From Erodium maritimum (Eukaryota; Streptophyta; Magnoliopsida; Geraniales; Geraniaceae): a stretch of 64,000 nucleotides of DNA. Positions 11,060 to 21,522 of the stretch are shown here, in pieces (positions within the stretch are counted from its first letter, which is position 1; each line of letters opens with the position of its first letter). The notes beneath the pieces are model-generated. The model ran no database searches and had not been told where the DNA came from. It saw only the letters and a list, made by a program, of their open reading frames with translations. The DNA lies in assembly GCA_963921825.1 (NCBI GenBank), contig OY997590.1, positions 43,169,039-43,233,038 on the forward strand, in the 5' to 3' direction. The translations under genes were made by a program, and so were the position numbers.

Positions 11060-12824
11060 TGTAAGAACCACTCCCGGTCAACGCCAGTCAAATCGGCGAA
11101 AAACAGGATAATTTAAAATTTTGGGACAGACACCTAAATGAACCTAAATTTGACCCCGAGGGTCATATCGGGCTTGAGTTGACCCTGATATCGACCAAAG
11201 TGAGTTCTGGGGGACTTAGGGAAACTTTTTGACCAATTTGGGAAAGGTTGACTTTTTGCCAGAAAAGTCAACCGAGCGACGTTTTGGTCCGTTCGAGGCC
11301 CGTTTTGGATCCAAAAATCTTAACCGTTGTTACAGCGGTCTTAGTTAGGCTGTTTCCTTATAGCACGTGAAATCTCGTAATTTCTTGGAAAAAGGGCCCG
11401 TTCGGGGCCCGAGACGACCAAATTTCGCGAATCTGACACAAAAATATCTACAAAGATATTTTTTCAAAAAGGTGGGACCCACTTGCCACTTGTCACACAA
11501 GTGGTGGTAGTTGTTATTTTTGAACAAAACAAAATGAAGAAGTGATGGTAGTTGGTAATTTTGAACAAAACAAAAGGAAAGGATGAAGGGGAGTGTTCGG
11601 CCACTTATCAAAAAAAGAGAAAATAAAAGAGAGAAAGAAGAGAGAAAAAGGAGAGAAGCAAAAGGAAAAAAGAGAAGAAGGTGTTAGGGTTGTGGACTTT
11701 CCGGACGATCCAACCAACGGATCGCCTCAACGGTTGAAGAATCGAGCTCCCATCGTCATTCCCCACGGTGAGAACCTTTTCGATTCTCGTTTTGGTACGT
11801 TTGAAAGATATGGTTTGGGTTTAAACAGGTTAAATATGGATGAGTCGAGGTGTAGGGTTCGTTGGGAACGTTTTGGAGCGAAAATGATCGGTTTCAGGTG
11901 ACCGGAGGCTCGGGTGAGCTCCGGCCACCGTGGGTGGTGGTTGGCCGGAGTTGGGACCGGCCACCACTATGGTGAACCGGTCAAAAACCGGTCCAGCCAC
12001 CCACGGCTAGTGGTGGCCGGGTGGGGCCCACGTGTCGGGTCTCGGGTTTTTTGTGTTCGGGTGGTTTTGGACGATCCCCGAATCGATATTTCACACCCGG
12101 AACAAATTATGGAATTAAATTGTAAAAGTTAGAAATTTCGGGTTTAGAAACTTTAAACGCGAATTAAATCGCTCGGAAGTCGTAAATTGATTCCATCGAT
12201 TGCATTGGAACCCTTGAATTATTCTAAGATCGTAGAAACGAAAACGGGAATTTTCGGAGCCTCGGAAGGGCATTTTCCGATCCCGGGCAAATTCGCCGAG
12301 CCGGGCGAATCGGGCCTTTCCGGGCCCATTATTGACAATGTCAAGTAACTGGGAAGTTTGGGAGTGATCGACATTGTCGGGGTTGCATTTGGGCGTCAAG
12401 TTCATTAAAATTCAGCTTTGCCTGCGAACTTAAAAAGTGTTTTAAATTGTGTTCATGTTAGATCGTGCCGACGACCGCGGAAAGGGGAAGCTGGGCGAGT
12501 GATCGCGAGCACGCCGGAGCTTGGGCGTGGAATTTTGGGAAAGCGTTACGAGGTAGGGAAAAGTAGCCGGATCTCGACCTTGACTAGGGAAAGTTAACAG
12601 TAGAAATGCATGTGACACCTACTGGTGTCGTAGGATAAGTAAGTTTATCGAACACTAGAAATGCAAGCGACACTTAGTGGTGTCGTATGATACGTGAACG
12701 TATCGAACAATAGAAATGCATGTGACAATTAGTAGTGTCGTAGGATAAGTGAACATATCGAACAATAGAAGTACTAGTGGCATTTGGTTGTGCCCGGAGG
12801 TTAATTGAATTGTTTGTGTTTGTG

Positions 12825-13090
12825 GGTGGCCATGTGTGCCTGTGGGGAGTTGAACCCGTATTTTACTGTTTGTGTGTCGTGGGTGGTCAGGTGTGCCTTT
12901 GGGGTGTTGAACCCGTATTTTACTGCTTGTGTGTCGTGGGTGGCCATGTGTGCCTTTGGGGTGTTGAACCCGTATTTTACTGTTTGTGTGTCGTGGGTGG
13001 CCATGTGTGCCTTTGGGGTGTTTAACCCGTGTTTTTACTGTTTGTGTGTCGTGGGTGGTCAGGGGTGCCTTTGTGGTGTTGAACCCGTGT
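12825..13090 (+). repeat. Tandem repeats within LTR G
   Basis: Roughly five units of 56-57 bp, each with GGGTGGCCATGTGTGCC and GTTGAACCCGTATTTTAC. The same array occurs in both F LTRs with different copy numbers. F inserted in the last unit. Confidence 0.85.
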
Positions 13091-13091
13091 G

Positions 13092-13096
13092 ATACT
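13092..13096. repeat. Target site duplication of F (left)
   Basis: ATACT before the F 5' LTR. The identical ATACT at 24413-24417 follows the F 3' LTR. Confidence 0.9.
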
Positions 13097-14804
13097 TGTA
13101 AGAACCACTCCCGGTCAACGCCAGTCAAATCGGCGAAAAACAGGAAAATTTAAAATTTTGGGACAGACACTTAAATGAACCTGAATTTGACCCCGAGGGT
13201 CATACCGGACTTAAGTTAACCCCGATGTCGACCAAAGTAAGTTCTAGGAGACTCAGGGCAACTTTCTGACCAATTTGGGAAAGGTTGACTTTTTGCTGGA
13301 AAAGTCAACTGAGCGACGTTTTGGTCCGTTCGAGGCTTGTTTTGGATCCAAAAAGCTTAGCCGTCGTTACAGCGGTCTTAGTTGAGCCGTTTCCTTGTAG
13401 CCTGTGAAGTTTCGTAATTTCTTGGAAAATGGGCCCGTTCAGGGCCCGAGACGGCGGAGTTTCGCGAATCTGACAGAAAAATATCTAGAAGATATTTTCC
13501 AAAAGGGGTGGGACCCATTTTCCACATGTCACAAAAGTGGTGGTGTTAGGTATTTTTGAACAACACAAAGGCAAGACACCTTGTAGGGTTCGGCCATATT
13601 CAAAAAAAAGAAAAAAATAGAGAGAGAAAAGGAGAGAGAAAGAAGAGAGGAGGAGAGAAAAAGAGAAGAGAAGCTTAGGGTTTAGGGTTTTCCCGACGAT
13701 CCAACCGACGGATCGTCTCAACGATCGAAGAATTGAGCTCCCGTCATCATTCCCTACGGTGAGAACCTATTCGATTTTCGTTTTGATATGTTTAAAAGTT
13801 AGGGTTTGGGTTGAAACGAGTAGACTACGGATGAGTTGAGGTGTGGGGTTCGTTGGAGGCGTTTTGGAGCGAAAAATGAGCGGTTTCCGGTGACCGGAGG
13901 CTCGGGTGAGCTCCGGCCACCGTGGGTGGTGGCTGGTCGGAGCTAGGACCGGCCACCATGGTGGTGAACCGGTCCAAAACCGCTCTAGCCACCCAAGGGC
14001 CTTGATGGCTGGGTGGGGCCCACGTGTTCGGGTCTCGGGTTTTCGAGTTGGGAGGTTTACGACGATCCCCAAGTCGTTAATCCACACCCGGAACGAATTT
14101 TGGAATTGAATTGTAAAAGTTGGAAATGACGGGTTTAGAAACTTTAAACGCGAATTAAATTGCTCGGAAGTCGGAAATTGATTCCGTCGATTACATTGGA
14201 ACCCTTGAATTATTCTAAGATCGTAGAAACGAAAACGGGAATTTTCGGAGCCCGGGAAGGGCGTTTTCCAATCCCGGGCAGATTCGCCGAGCCGGGCGAA
14301 TCGGGCCTTTCCGGGCCCGCTATTGACAATATCGAGTAATTGGGAAGTTTGGGAGTGATCGACATTACCGGGGTTGCGTTTGGGTGTCTAATTCTTTAAT
14401 ATGAGTATTTCCTGCAAACTTATAAAGTGTTTGAATTGTGATCTTATTAGATCGTGCCACCGACCGAGGAAAGGGAAAGCCAGGCGAGTGATTGTGAGCA
14501 CGCCGGAGCTTGGTTGTGAACTTTTGGGAAAGCGTACGAGGTAGGGAAAAGTAGCCGGATCTTGGCCTTGACTAGGGAAAGTGAGGGTAGAAATGCATGA
14601 GATACTTAGTAGTGTCGTAGGATAAGTGAGTTATCGAACACTAGAAATGCAGGCGACACCTAGTGGTATCGTATGATACGAGAACATATCGAACAATAGA
14701 AAGGCATGTGACACTTAGTAGTGTCGTAGGATAAGTGAACTTATCGAACAATAGAAATACTGGTGGCATTTGGTTGTGCCCGGAGGTTGTTTGAATTGTT
14801 GGTG

Positions 14805-15060
14805 TCTTGGGTGGCCATAAGTGCCCGTGGGGAGTTGAACCCGTATTTAACTTTTTGTGTGTCTTGGGTGGCCATGAGTGCCCGTGGGGAGTTGAACCCG
14901 TATTTTACTGTTTGTGTGTCTTGGGTGGCCATGAGTGCCCGTGGGGAGTTGAACCCGTAATTTTACTGTTTGTGTGTCGTGGGTGGCCAGGTGTGCCTTT
15001 GGGGTGTTGAACCCATGTGTTACCGTTTGGTGTGTCGTGGGTGCCCATGTGTGCCTGTGG
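14805..15060 (+). repeat. Tandem repeats within F 5' LTR
   Basis: About five units of 56-57 bp with GGGTGGCCATGAGTGCCCG and GTTGAACCCGTA. The 3' LTR has about seven, so the two LTRs of one element differ in repeat number. Confidence 0.85.
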
Positions 15061-15637
15061 GGTGTTAAACCTGTGTTGTCGCTTGTTGTTGAACTTTGGT
15101 TGTGATTGTCATTGCCTTAGATTGGGGGCCCGCCTGACAATAAAGGGGTCCTGTGGTCGCGCGCGTGGGGGCCCGCCTTCCGGGTTAACCACCGGTAAAG
15201 TTGTGCATTCTTCGGCGATGAAGGGCGGCTCCCCTTCCGACCAGCTATCGGAAAAGGATTGCGTTATATGTCGCTACTAGGTCGACCGCCTGGCCCGACT
15301 GAATGTCGGGAAAGTTGCGTGGGGCAAGCTTGAGCCCAGCCGGTTAGCAACCGGCACTGAGCAGCTGGAGTGCGATCCTTTGTGATCTTGTTTGCCGTAT
15401 GCGATCCTTTGTGATCTTGGGTGTTGCGTGTTTATTTTCGCGTCTTGGGTGAGGTCGTAACCGCTGTGTTGGGTCTACACTACGTGTCCGGGTGTTGAGT
15501 TGGTTGGGGAAAGTAACAGTTCGTGTGACAGTCGGGTTACTTGAGTTTGGGGGATAGTAGTCCCCGAAGTTTTGTTTGTTGTTGGTGTATCCGGCATTTT
15601 CTGCTAGTATGTCGTAGTCAGTCTGGTATCCGTGGTG

Positions 15638-15653
15638 GTGAGCGAACGCTCAC
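15638..15653 (+). other. Conserved LTR hairpin
   Basis: GTGAGCGAACGCTCAC: a perfect 7-bp stem with an AA loop, followed by CCCCTAGCTG, a pyrimidine run and CTACAG. Copies lie at 24136-24151 and 25007-25022. In C the stem is kept with a three-base loop (32973-32989, 49167-49183). Confidence 0.8.
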
Positions 15654-15930
15654 CCCTAGCTGCTTTTCCTACAGGTACTGGTCGTGAGACGGACTAGGGG
15701 AGCTCTCGAAGCTTGAAGAGCTGGGAGCGGGAGTCCGGGTTTTTGGGAGTTTAGCGACGTACGCTCTAGTTTTTGTCCACTTGTTTTGGACGTGTTTTAA
15801 GTTGTAAAATATTATTTTGATTAACTTAAGTGGTAATTTTAAGTGGTTTACTAAAATGTTTAAAAATTGTTTTATTGTTTCATCGTTCGCGTTCCGGGTC
15901 CGATTATACCGAATTCGAGGCGTGACAGCT

Positions 15931-15942
15931 TGGTATCAGAGC
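15931..15942 (+). promoter_or_regulatory. Primer binding site of F (tRNA-iMet)
   Basis: TGGTATCAGAGC three bases after the 5' LTR, an exact match to the initiator tRNA-Met complement. Confidence 0.92.
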
Positions 15943-16708
15943 CCGAGGTTTCACACCTCGGACTGTATGTCAATTAGGTGGGGAGAGTCGAGTCATTAAA
16001 AGTCCCGTCGTGCGTTGGTTGCGCAAGTCGGAAACCGTGTGTAGACCCGTAATGACTTGAGTCCTGTTTGTGTTGTGTGTATGTGCAGTACTGTGGTTAC
16101 TGGCATAATGTTTGTGTGTTGCTGCGTGAAACGTTTTTAAGCTGTCGCGAATCGACTCAGGAGTGCTCCTTTAGTCGAACGTGACGGTGATGATATCAAG
16201 TGGGTATAATGTAGTCCATGGACGCCTGAACCGGGTTGTAACTACGTGATGTCAAATGAAATGAGGTTTTATAATGAAAAGGAGAGAGCTTTAAAATTGG
16301 TTGGCCCTGTGGGCGTGTTTTTAAATTGGTTGGCCCTGTGGGCGTGTTTTTAAATTTGTTGGCCCTGTAGGCGTGTTTTTAAATTGTTGGCCCGGTGGGC
16401 GTGTTTTGATTTTGGGTTGGCCGTGTCGACTTGTGATTGAGGATGGGTGAATTGAATTTTTTTGTGAGTCGTGTGCAGTTTGTGTGTTGTTATTGAGTGA
16501 CTTGGTTCACGAGTGTGTCGGGTCGTTTTGAGGTTTCCCTTATGTGTACGGATAATTGAAGTAGTGATAGCGTGAGCGGTGTGACGTTTTAGTATCGGGT
16601 TTTTAGATAGACGTAGATCGTGTGAACGCTAGTATATTGAGCACGTCGCCGTTGTATAAGTTCGCAAACTAAGCGTTTGCGTGTATCCGTGCAGAGGATA
16701 CCGACTAC
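15943..16708 (+). other. 5' leader of F with 30-bp tandem repeats
   Basis: No coding region. Between 16291 and 16430 there are four to five units of about 30 bp containing TTGGCCCTGTGGGCGTGTTTT. The leader aligns with that of C from the primer site to about 16290; C lacks most of the repeats and has about 900 bp of other sequence instead. Confidence 0.8.
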
Positions 16709-17906
16709 ATGGCACGTGGCAGGAGAGGACGATCAGTTGGGGCACCAGGACGGGCGCCCACACGAGGTAGGAGGGGACGATCAGCTGAGACACCGGGACG
16801 GATGACCACCGTCGAACCCGCTGAGTCCGCGGGAGCCCAGGGTACTCCCGTCGGGGAGGATAGGAGGAGCGACGCAGGACTATCCGCGGGTACGCCCAGC
16901 GTCCCGCCGGTTGCAGGCCAGCATGCTGAGACCGCTCTGGACGAGCTGACCCGGACGGTGCAGAGCTTGGTGGCGACCATCGTCAGCTCCGGAGACAGCA
17001 GCCGTTCCAGCGAGGCCTGTTCAGGCCGAAGGCCACACGGCCCAAATATTGCTGGATTTCCTGAAGCTGGGCATACCTACATTCATCGGGGAGCCGAACC
17101 CCGACATAGCCGAGAGATGGCTGGAGCAGGTCACTCGGGACCTGGACACGTCAGGCATAGAGGACGGTCACACCAGGGTGTCCTTTGCAGCTCATCAGTT
17201 GAGGGATAGCGCCTACCACTGGTGGGGGCGCGTACGGGACAGAGTCGGGGATGACTATAGTATCTTCGAGACGGTCTTTCTGGAGCAGTATTTCCCCGAG
17301 TCAGCCAGGATGGACCGACATCAGCAGTTCCTGGAACTGCAACAGTACGGGGCGTCAGTGGTAGAGTATGAGGCCAGATTCACGGCTCTGACCCGATTTG
17401 CACCAGAAATGGTGGCGACAGAGCTGAACCGTTGCCGGCGGTTCGAGGCGGGGCTGAGGTCGACGGTTCGGGATCGAGTCCTCGCCCTGAGGTTGCGGGT
17501 TTACTCAAAGCTCGTAGACACTGCGGCGACAGTGGAGCAGGGTCTCCGAGGGGCAGCAAGGACCCGTGAGGTTCGGCAGCGGCCGACCAGTGTTGCGGGG
17601 CCGTTCGAGTCCCGAGATCCGAGGAGACAGAGGACTGCGGAGTTCTTTTGGCCACAGACTCTGCAGGGCGGAGCGAGACAGATGGGGTCGGTGGCGTCAG
17701 TAGGGCCAATCGCTTCAGAGAGGGGGTCGGTATGTTATACCTGCGGACAACCAGGCCACATGCGGCGAGAGTGTCCGATAGGAGGAGGGCCCGCAGCACC
17801 ACCAGTGGTCAGACAGACAAACCAGGGCAGGGGACCGAGGGGCGATGGTGCCAGGTGCCACCGATGTGGCCGGTTTGGAAACCTAGTTAGGGTGTGCCCT
17901 GAGTAG
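16709..17906 (+). pseudogene. Gag of F, frameshifted
   Basis: The start at 16709 gives a basic, Arg/Gly-rich N-terminus (MARGRRGRSVGAPG), then a polar stretch. Near 17045 the reading moves to another frame, which carries the Gag core (FLKLGIPTFIGEPNPDIAE, YHWWGRVRDRVGDDY, FLEQYFPESAR) and a zinc knuckle CYTCGQPGHMRREC (CCHC complete). A second knuckle, CHRCGRFGNLVRVC, has Asn in place of His. The frame ends at TAG 17904-17906, where a separate gag reading frame could end. About 400 residues in total is ordinary for chromovirus Gag. Role: particle assembly and RNA binding. Confidence 0.9.
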
Positions 17907-17921
17907 GGCGGGGAGACGTCG

Positions 17922-18317
17922 GTGCAGCGATCGCAGTTTTCGCACACAGTGCAGTCACCCCGGGCTCGCCAGCATCAGAGTCAGCCATCGAGGTTCTCGC
18001 AGCCGTCCACGAGCGCACCAGTTCTGAGACAGCAACAGAGGTCCATACGGCCAGCAGTACGTTCGCCAGGTCAGAGGCAGCAGGCGTCACAGGGGAGAGT
18101 GTATGCAGTTACCGACTCCCGGGCCACAGGATCCACTACCTACCGTGAGACCATTCAGGGTACGTGTTTACTATATCATTTGTGGGTCTTATTTTTATTT
18201 GATATCGGGGCGTCACACTCGTTTATTTCGTTGAGTTGTGCTGAGAGGTTGGGGCTGAGTTTAGAGCCGTTGAGTCCAACCTTGTGTCTGGACACCCCCC
18301 AGTTGGGGGTGATGTGA
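17922..18317 (+). pseudogene. Protease region of F
   Basis: Same frame as the Gag core, beginning just after its stop. A Gln/Ser/Arg-rich linker is followed by [19 protein letters not shown], a retroviral-type aspartic protease site in which the Thr/Ser of DTG is Ile. C has DTG at the same place. A C-run at about 18292-18298 shifts the frame relative to RT, so the protease C-terminal part ([15 protein letters not shown]) continues in the RT frame. The Ile and the frameshift should both inactivate it. Confidence 0.88.
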
Positions 18318-19575
18318 TGTTGACTAGGGTCTGTCGTGCCTGCGAAGTTAGAGTCGCAGACTGTCCTTGCCCTAGTGACCTTCTCGTGCTGGGAATGACG
18401 ACCTTTGACGTAATCCTGGGAATGGATTGGTTGGCGAAGTACCGAGCCAATATCGACTGCTATAGGCGACGAGTGACAATGTCAGCAGGCAACACGAAGG
18501 TTTCGTGTATTCTGGGTAGTAAGAGCGGGGTTCTCCTGTCGGCGTTGTCCGCAGTGGAGGAAGTATCGGCCGTGCAGAGCCGAGAGTTACCGTGGGTGGT
18601 GTGCGAGTTCCCTGAGGTCTTTCCTGAGCAGTTGAGCGGATTACCACCAGTTCGTGAGGTGGAGTTCGGGATTGACTTGATGACGGGAACGACAGCGATA
18701 TCGATGGCGCCTTACAGGTTCGCGCCAACAGAGTTGACCGAGCTGAAGCGTCAGCTCGAGGAGCTTCAGCAGAAGGGGTTTATCCGTTCGAGCGTATCGC
18801 CGTGGGGAGCACCAGCACTCTTCGTGAAGAAGAAGAGTGGAGAGCTTCGGATGTGTATAGACTACCAGAAGCTGAACCGGGTTACGGTGAAGAACCGATA
18901 CCCGATGCCGAGGATCGATGACTTGCTCGACCAGTTGAGAGGGTCGACATGCTTCTCGGAGATCGATCTGCGATCCGGATATTACCAGTTGCGAGTCTGA
19001 GAGGGGGACGTCGCAAAGACTGCATTCCGGAAACGCTATGGGCATTACGAGTTCTTGGTGATGCCGTTTGGACTGACAAACGCACCTGCAGCGTTCATGG
19101 ATCTGATGAACAGTATATTCCGGCCGTTCCTAGATCAATTTGTGGTGGTGTTTGTAGACGACATCTTGATCTACTCGCAGAACGAGGCGACACATGAGGG
19201 ACATCTGAGGACTGTTCTGACCCTACTGCGCACGCATCAGCTATATGCCAACCTGGAGAAGTGCGAGTTTTGGCTCGCTGAGGTGAAATTCCTCGGTCAC
19301 ATTGTATCCCGTGATGGTATACTGGTCGATCCGGCGAAGATCGACGCGGTTTCGAAGTGGGCGCTGCCCACGAGTGTCTTCGAGATCCGCAGCTTTCTGG
19401 GGTTGGCAGGATATTATCGGCGGTTTGTCCAGGACTTTGCGCGACTAGCCGCGCCTATGACTCTGTTGACGCGCAAGGGAGTCGGGTTTGTGAGGACAGA
19501 GGATTGTGAGCGTGCGTTCACGGAGTTGAAGACTCGTCTGACTACCGCTCCAGTATTGGTAGTGCCAGAGCGAGG
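18284..19575 (+). pseudogene. Reverse transcriptase of F
   Basis: One frame (starting 18284) carries the protease tail and then [17 protein letters not shown], the [15 protein letters not shown] box, [35 protein letters not shown] with the first catalytic Asp, a TGA stop at 18998-19000, then [15 protein letters not shown] and [11 protein letters not shown] with the catalytic Asp pair (FVDD, a usual gypsy variant of YVDD). Apart from the stop, all RT boxes are in order. Copies the element RNA into DNA inside the particle. Confidence 0.93.
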
Positions 19576-19940
19576 GATCGGGTATGAGGTCTATTGTGAC
19601 GCGTCCGGGGAAGGACTAGGTTGTGTACTAATGCAGTTGGGTAGAGTCGTTGCTTATGGCACCAGGCAGTTGAAGACACACGAGCGCAACTATCCTACCC
19701 ATGACTTGGAGCTAGCAGCAATCGTGTTCGCGCTAAAGGGCTGGCAGTATAATCTGTACGGCGAGCGATTTCATATGTTCTCGGATCACAAGAGCCTCAA
19801 GTACATCTTTTCCCAACGAGACCTGAACATGCGCCAGCGGCGATGGATGGAGCTACTTGAGGAGTACGACTTTGATCTACACTACCATCCGGGTAAGGCG
19901 AACGTGGTTGCCGACGCCCTGAGTAGAAAGTCGGTTCTGA
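19576..19940 (+). pseudogene. RNase H of F
   Basis: In the RT frame: [18 protein letters not shown] (first catalytic Asp), [17 protein letters not shown] (Glu), [14 protein letters not shown] (Asp) and [15 protein letters not shown] (last Asp). The sequence is uninterrupted, so this domain is intact as a sequence although it lies between in-frame stops. Degrades the RNA strand after first-strand synthesis. Element D interrupts the same domain in C. Confidence 0.93.
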
Positions 19941-20199
19941 GTCTTGCTAGCATATCAGTCCGAGAGTGGGACATGATGGGGGAACTGGGCACGTTCGGGC
20001 TTGAGCTAGAGGAGGTTACTGGTGCCGTGGCCATGTGCTCACTTGTGGCTCAGCCCTCACTACTGGCCCGAGTGTTGGAGGTGCAGTTGGAGGATGTCGA
20101 GACGTCAGAGATCCAAGAGAGGGTCGTCAGCGGTGATGAGGCGGAAGGCTGGGAACTCAGTACTGATTGGGGGTTACGGTATCGGGGAGGATTGTTCGT

Positions 20200-21346
20200 G
20201 CCGGGCAATTGTAGAGACGACGTGTTGCGAGAGTCACATCATTTGCGTCTCACAGTGCACCCGGGTAGCACCAAGATGTACCGCGACATCAGGCGACACT
20301 TCTGGTGGAGCGGGATGCGAAGAGCGGTCGCGGAATTTATGTCGAGATGTCTCACCTGTTAGCAGGTGAAGGCCAAACATCAGCGACCTCACGGATTATT
20401 GCAGCCACTACCGATTGCCCAGTGGAAGTGGTAGCACGTCACGATGGACTTCGTGACTGGATTGCCGAGATCTCCGAAGGGACATGATGCGATATGAGTG
20501 GTAGTCGATCGGTTGACCAAGTCGGCCCATTTCCTGGCCATGCAGATGACTGATCTGGTCGACAAGTTGAGCAGCCTGTACATTCAGGAGATAGTGCGTC
20601 TCCATGGAGTCCCTGTGTCGATAGTGTCTAACAGGGATCCTCGTTTCACGTCCAGATTTTGGCCGAGTCTGCTGACCGCGTTGGGGACCGAGGTTCTACT
20701 TAGTACAACACACCATCCCCAGACAGACGACCAGTCCGAGCGCGCGATTCAGATTTTGGAGGACATGTTGCGAGCATGTGTGCTAGACTTTAGGGGGTCG
20801 TGGGAGATCCACCTACCGTTAGTCGAGTTCGCCTACAACAACAGCTTCCAGGCCAGTATTGGGATGGCACCGTTCGAAGCGTTGTATGGTAGGTCGTGTC
20901 GATCGCCAGTGTGTTGGGCAGAGGTGGGAGACAAGAGCCTGTTGGGGCCAGAGCTCGTCCGACAAACGACAGAGAAGGTCGCGCTGATACGTGAGCGGTT
21001 GAAGACTGCACAGAGTCGGCAGAAGAGCTACGCCGACAAACGACGCCGACCTCTAGAGTTCGCACTCGGTGATCACGTGTTCTTGAAGGCGAGCCCGAGG
21101 AAGGGACTGGTACAGTTCAGCCGCGGCGGAGGCAAGTTAGCCCCGCGGTACATCGGCCCTTTCGAGATCTTGAGCAGAGTGGGAACAGTGACATATCGTC
21201 GGGCATTGCCACCGCAACTAGGGAGGATTCATAACATCTTCCACGTGTCCCAGTTGCGGAAGTACAATGCGGACCCCTCCCACGTCATTGAGTGGGCAGA
21301 TATCGAGGTGGCTGACGATGTCTCTTATGAGGAGCAACCGGTTTGA
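20200..21346 (+). pseudogene. Integrase of F
   Basis: Still in the RT frame. The zinc region ([18 protein letters not shown]...CLTC) is complete. The catalytic core has Asp in HVTMDFVTG, Asp in VSNRDPRFTS and Glu in DDQSERAIQ. The C-terminal part has QKSYADKRRRPLEF and HNIFHVSQLRKY. Stops interrupt it at 20360 (TAG), 20432 (TAG), 20495 (TGA) and 21344 (TGA). Comparison with C indicates these codons were Gln, Glu, Trp and Gln. Without them the frame would continue into the chromodomain. Confidence 0.92.
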
Positions 21347-21522
21347 ATCATGGACACATGGGAGCAGGTTCTGCGTGGCAAGGTTATCCGCCTAGTACGG
21401 GTGCAGTGGCGACACCACGGGGCCGAGTCGACTTGGGAGTGCGAGGACGAGGTTCGCGCGAAGTACCCCGATCTGTTCGACTCCGGAGGTACGTTTGTTT
21501 TAAATTTCGCGGATGAGATTCC
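21347..21522 (+). pseudogene. Chromodomain of F
   Basis: Continues the pol frame after the stop at 21344: VLRGKVIRLVRVQWRHHG, ESTWECEDEVRAKYPDLF. This is the C-terminal chromodomain of plant chromoviruses, a module thought to direct integration to marked chromatin. It runs up to the 3' LTR. The frame is retained, as in C. Confidence 0.85.

Larger units (their letters stand above)
13097..15927 (+). repeat. 5' LTR of gypsy F (2.83 kb)
   Basis: Starts TGTAAGAACCACTCCCGG and ends GGCGTGACA. It contains a pyrimidine/purine-rich block (about 13595-13680), a 56-57-bp tandem array, and near its 3' part a perfect hairpin followed by a pyrimidine tract ending in CAG. Homologous to the 3' LTR, to G and, more distantly, to the C LTRs. 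Confidence 0.93.

Noticed and set aside
11593..11901. Lys/Glu-rich open frame
   Set aside because: A purine-rich block of the gypsy LTR (GAGAGAAAAAGG type) gives low-complexity translation; not kept in the other LTRs.
12777..13092. Repetitive open frames over the gypsy LTR array (also at 14741-15010 and 23077-23700)
   Set aside because: The 57-bp unit is a multiple of three, so any frame without a stop in one unit stays open. Frames are open in several phases on both strands, which argues against coding.
16709..17209. A host gene for an Arg/Gly-rich protein
   Set aside because: It is positioned as Gag after leader and primer site and continues, after a frameshift, into a clear Gag core.
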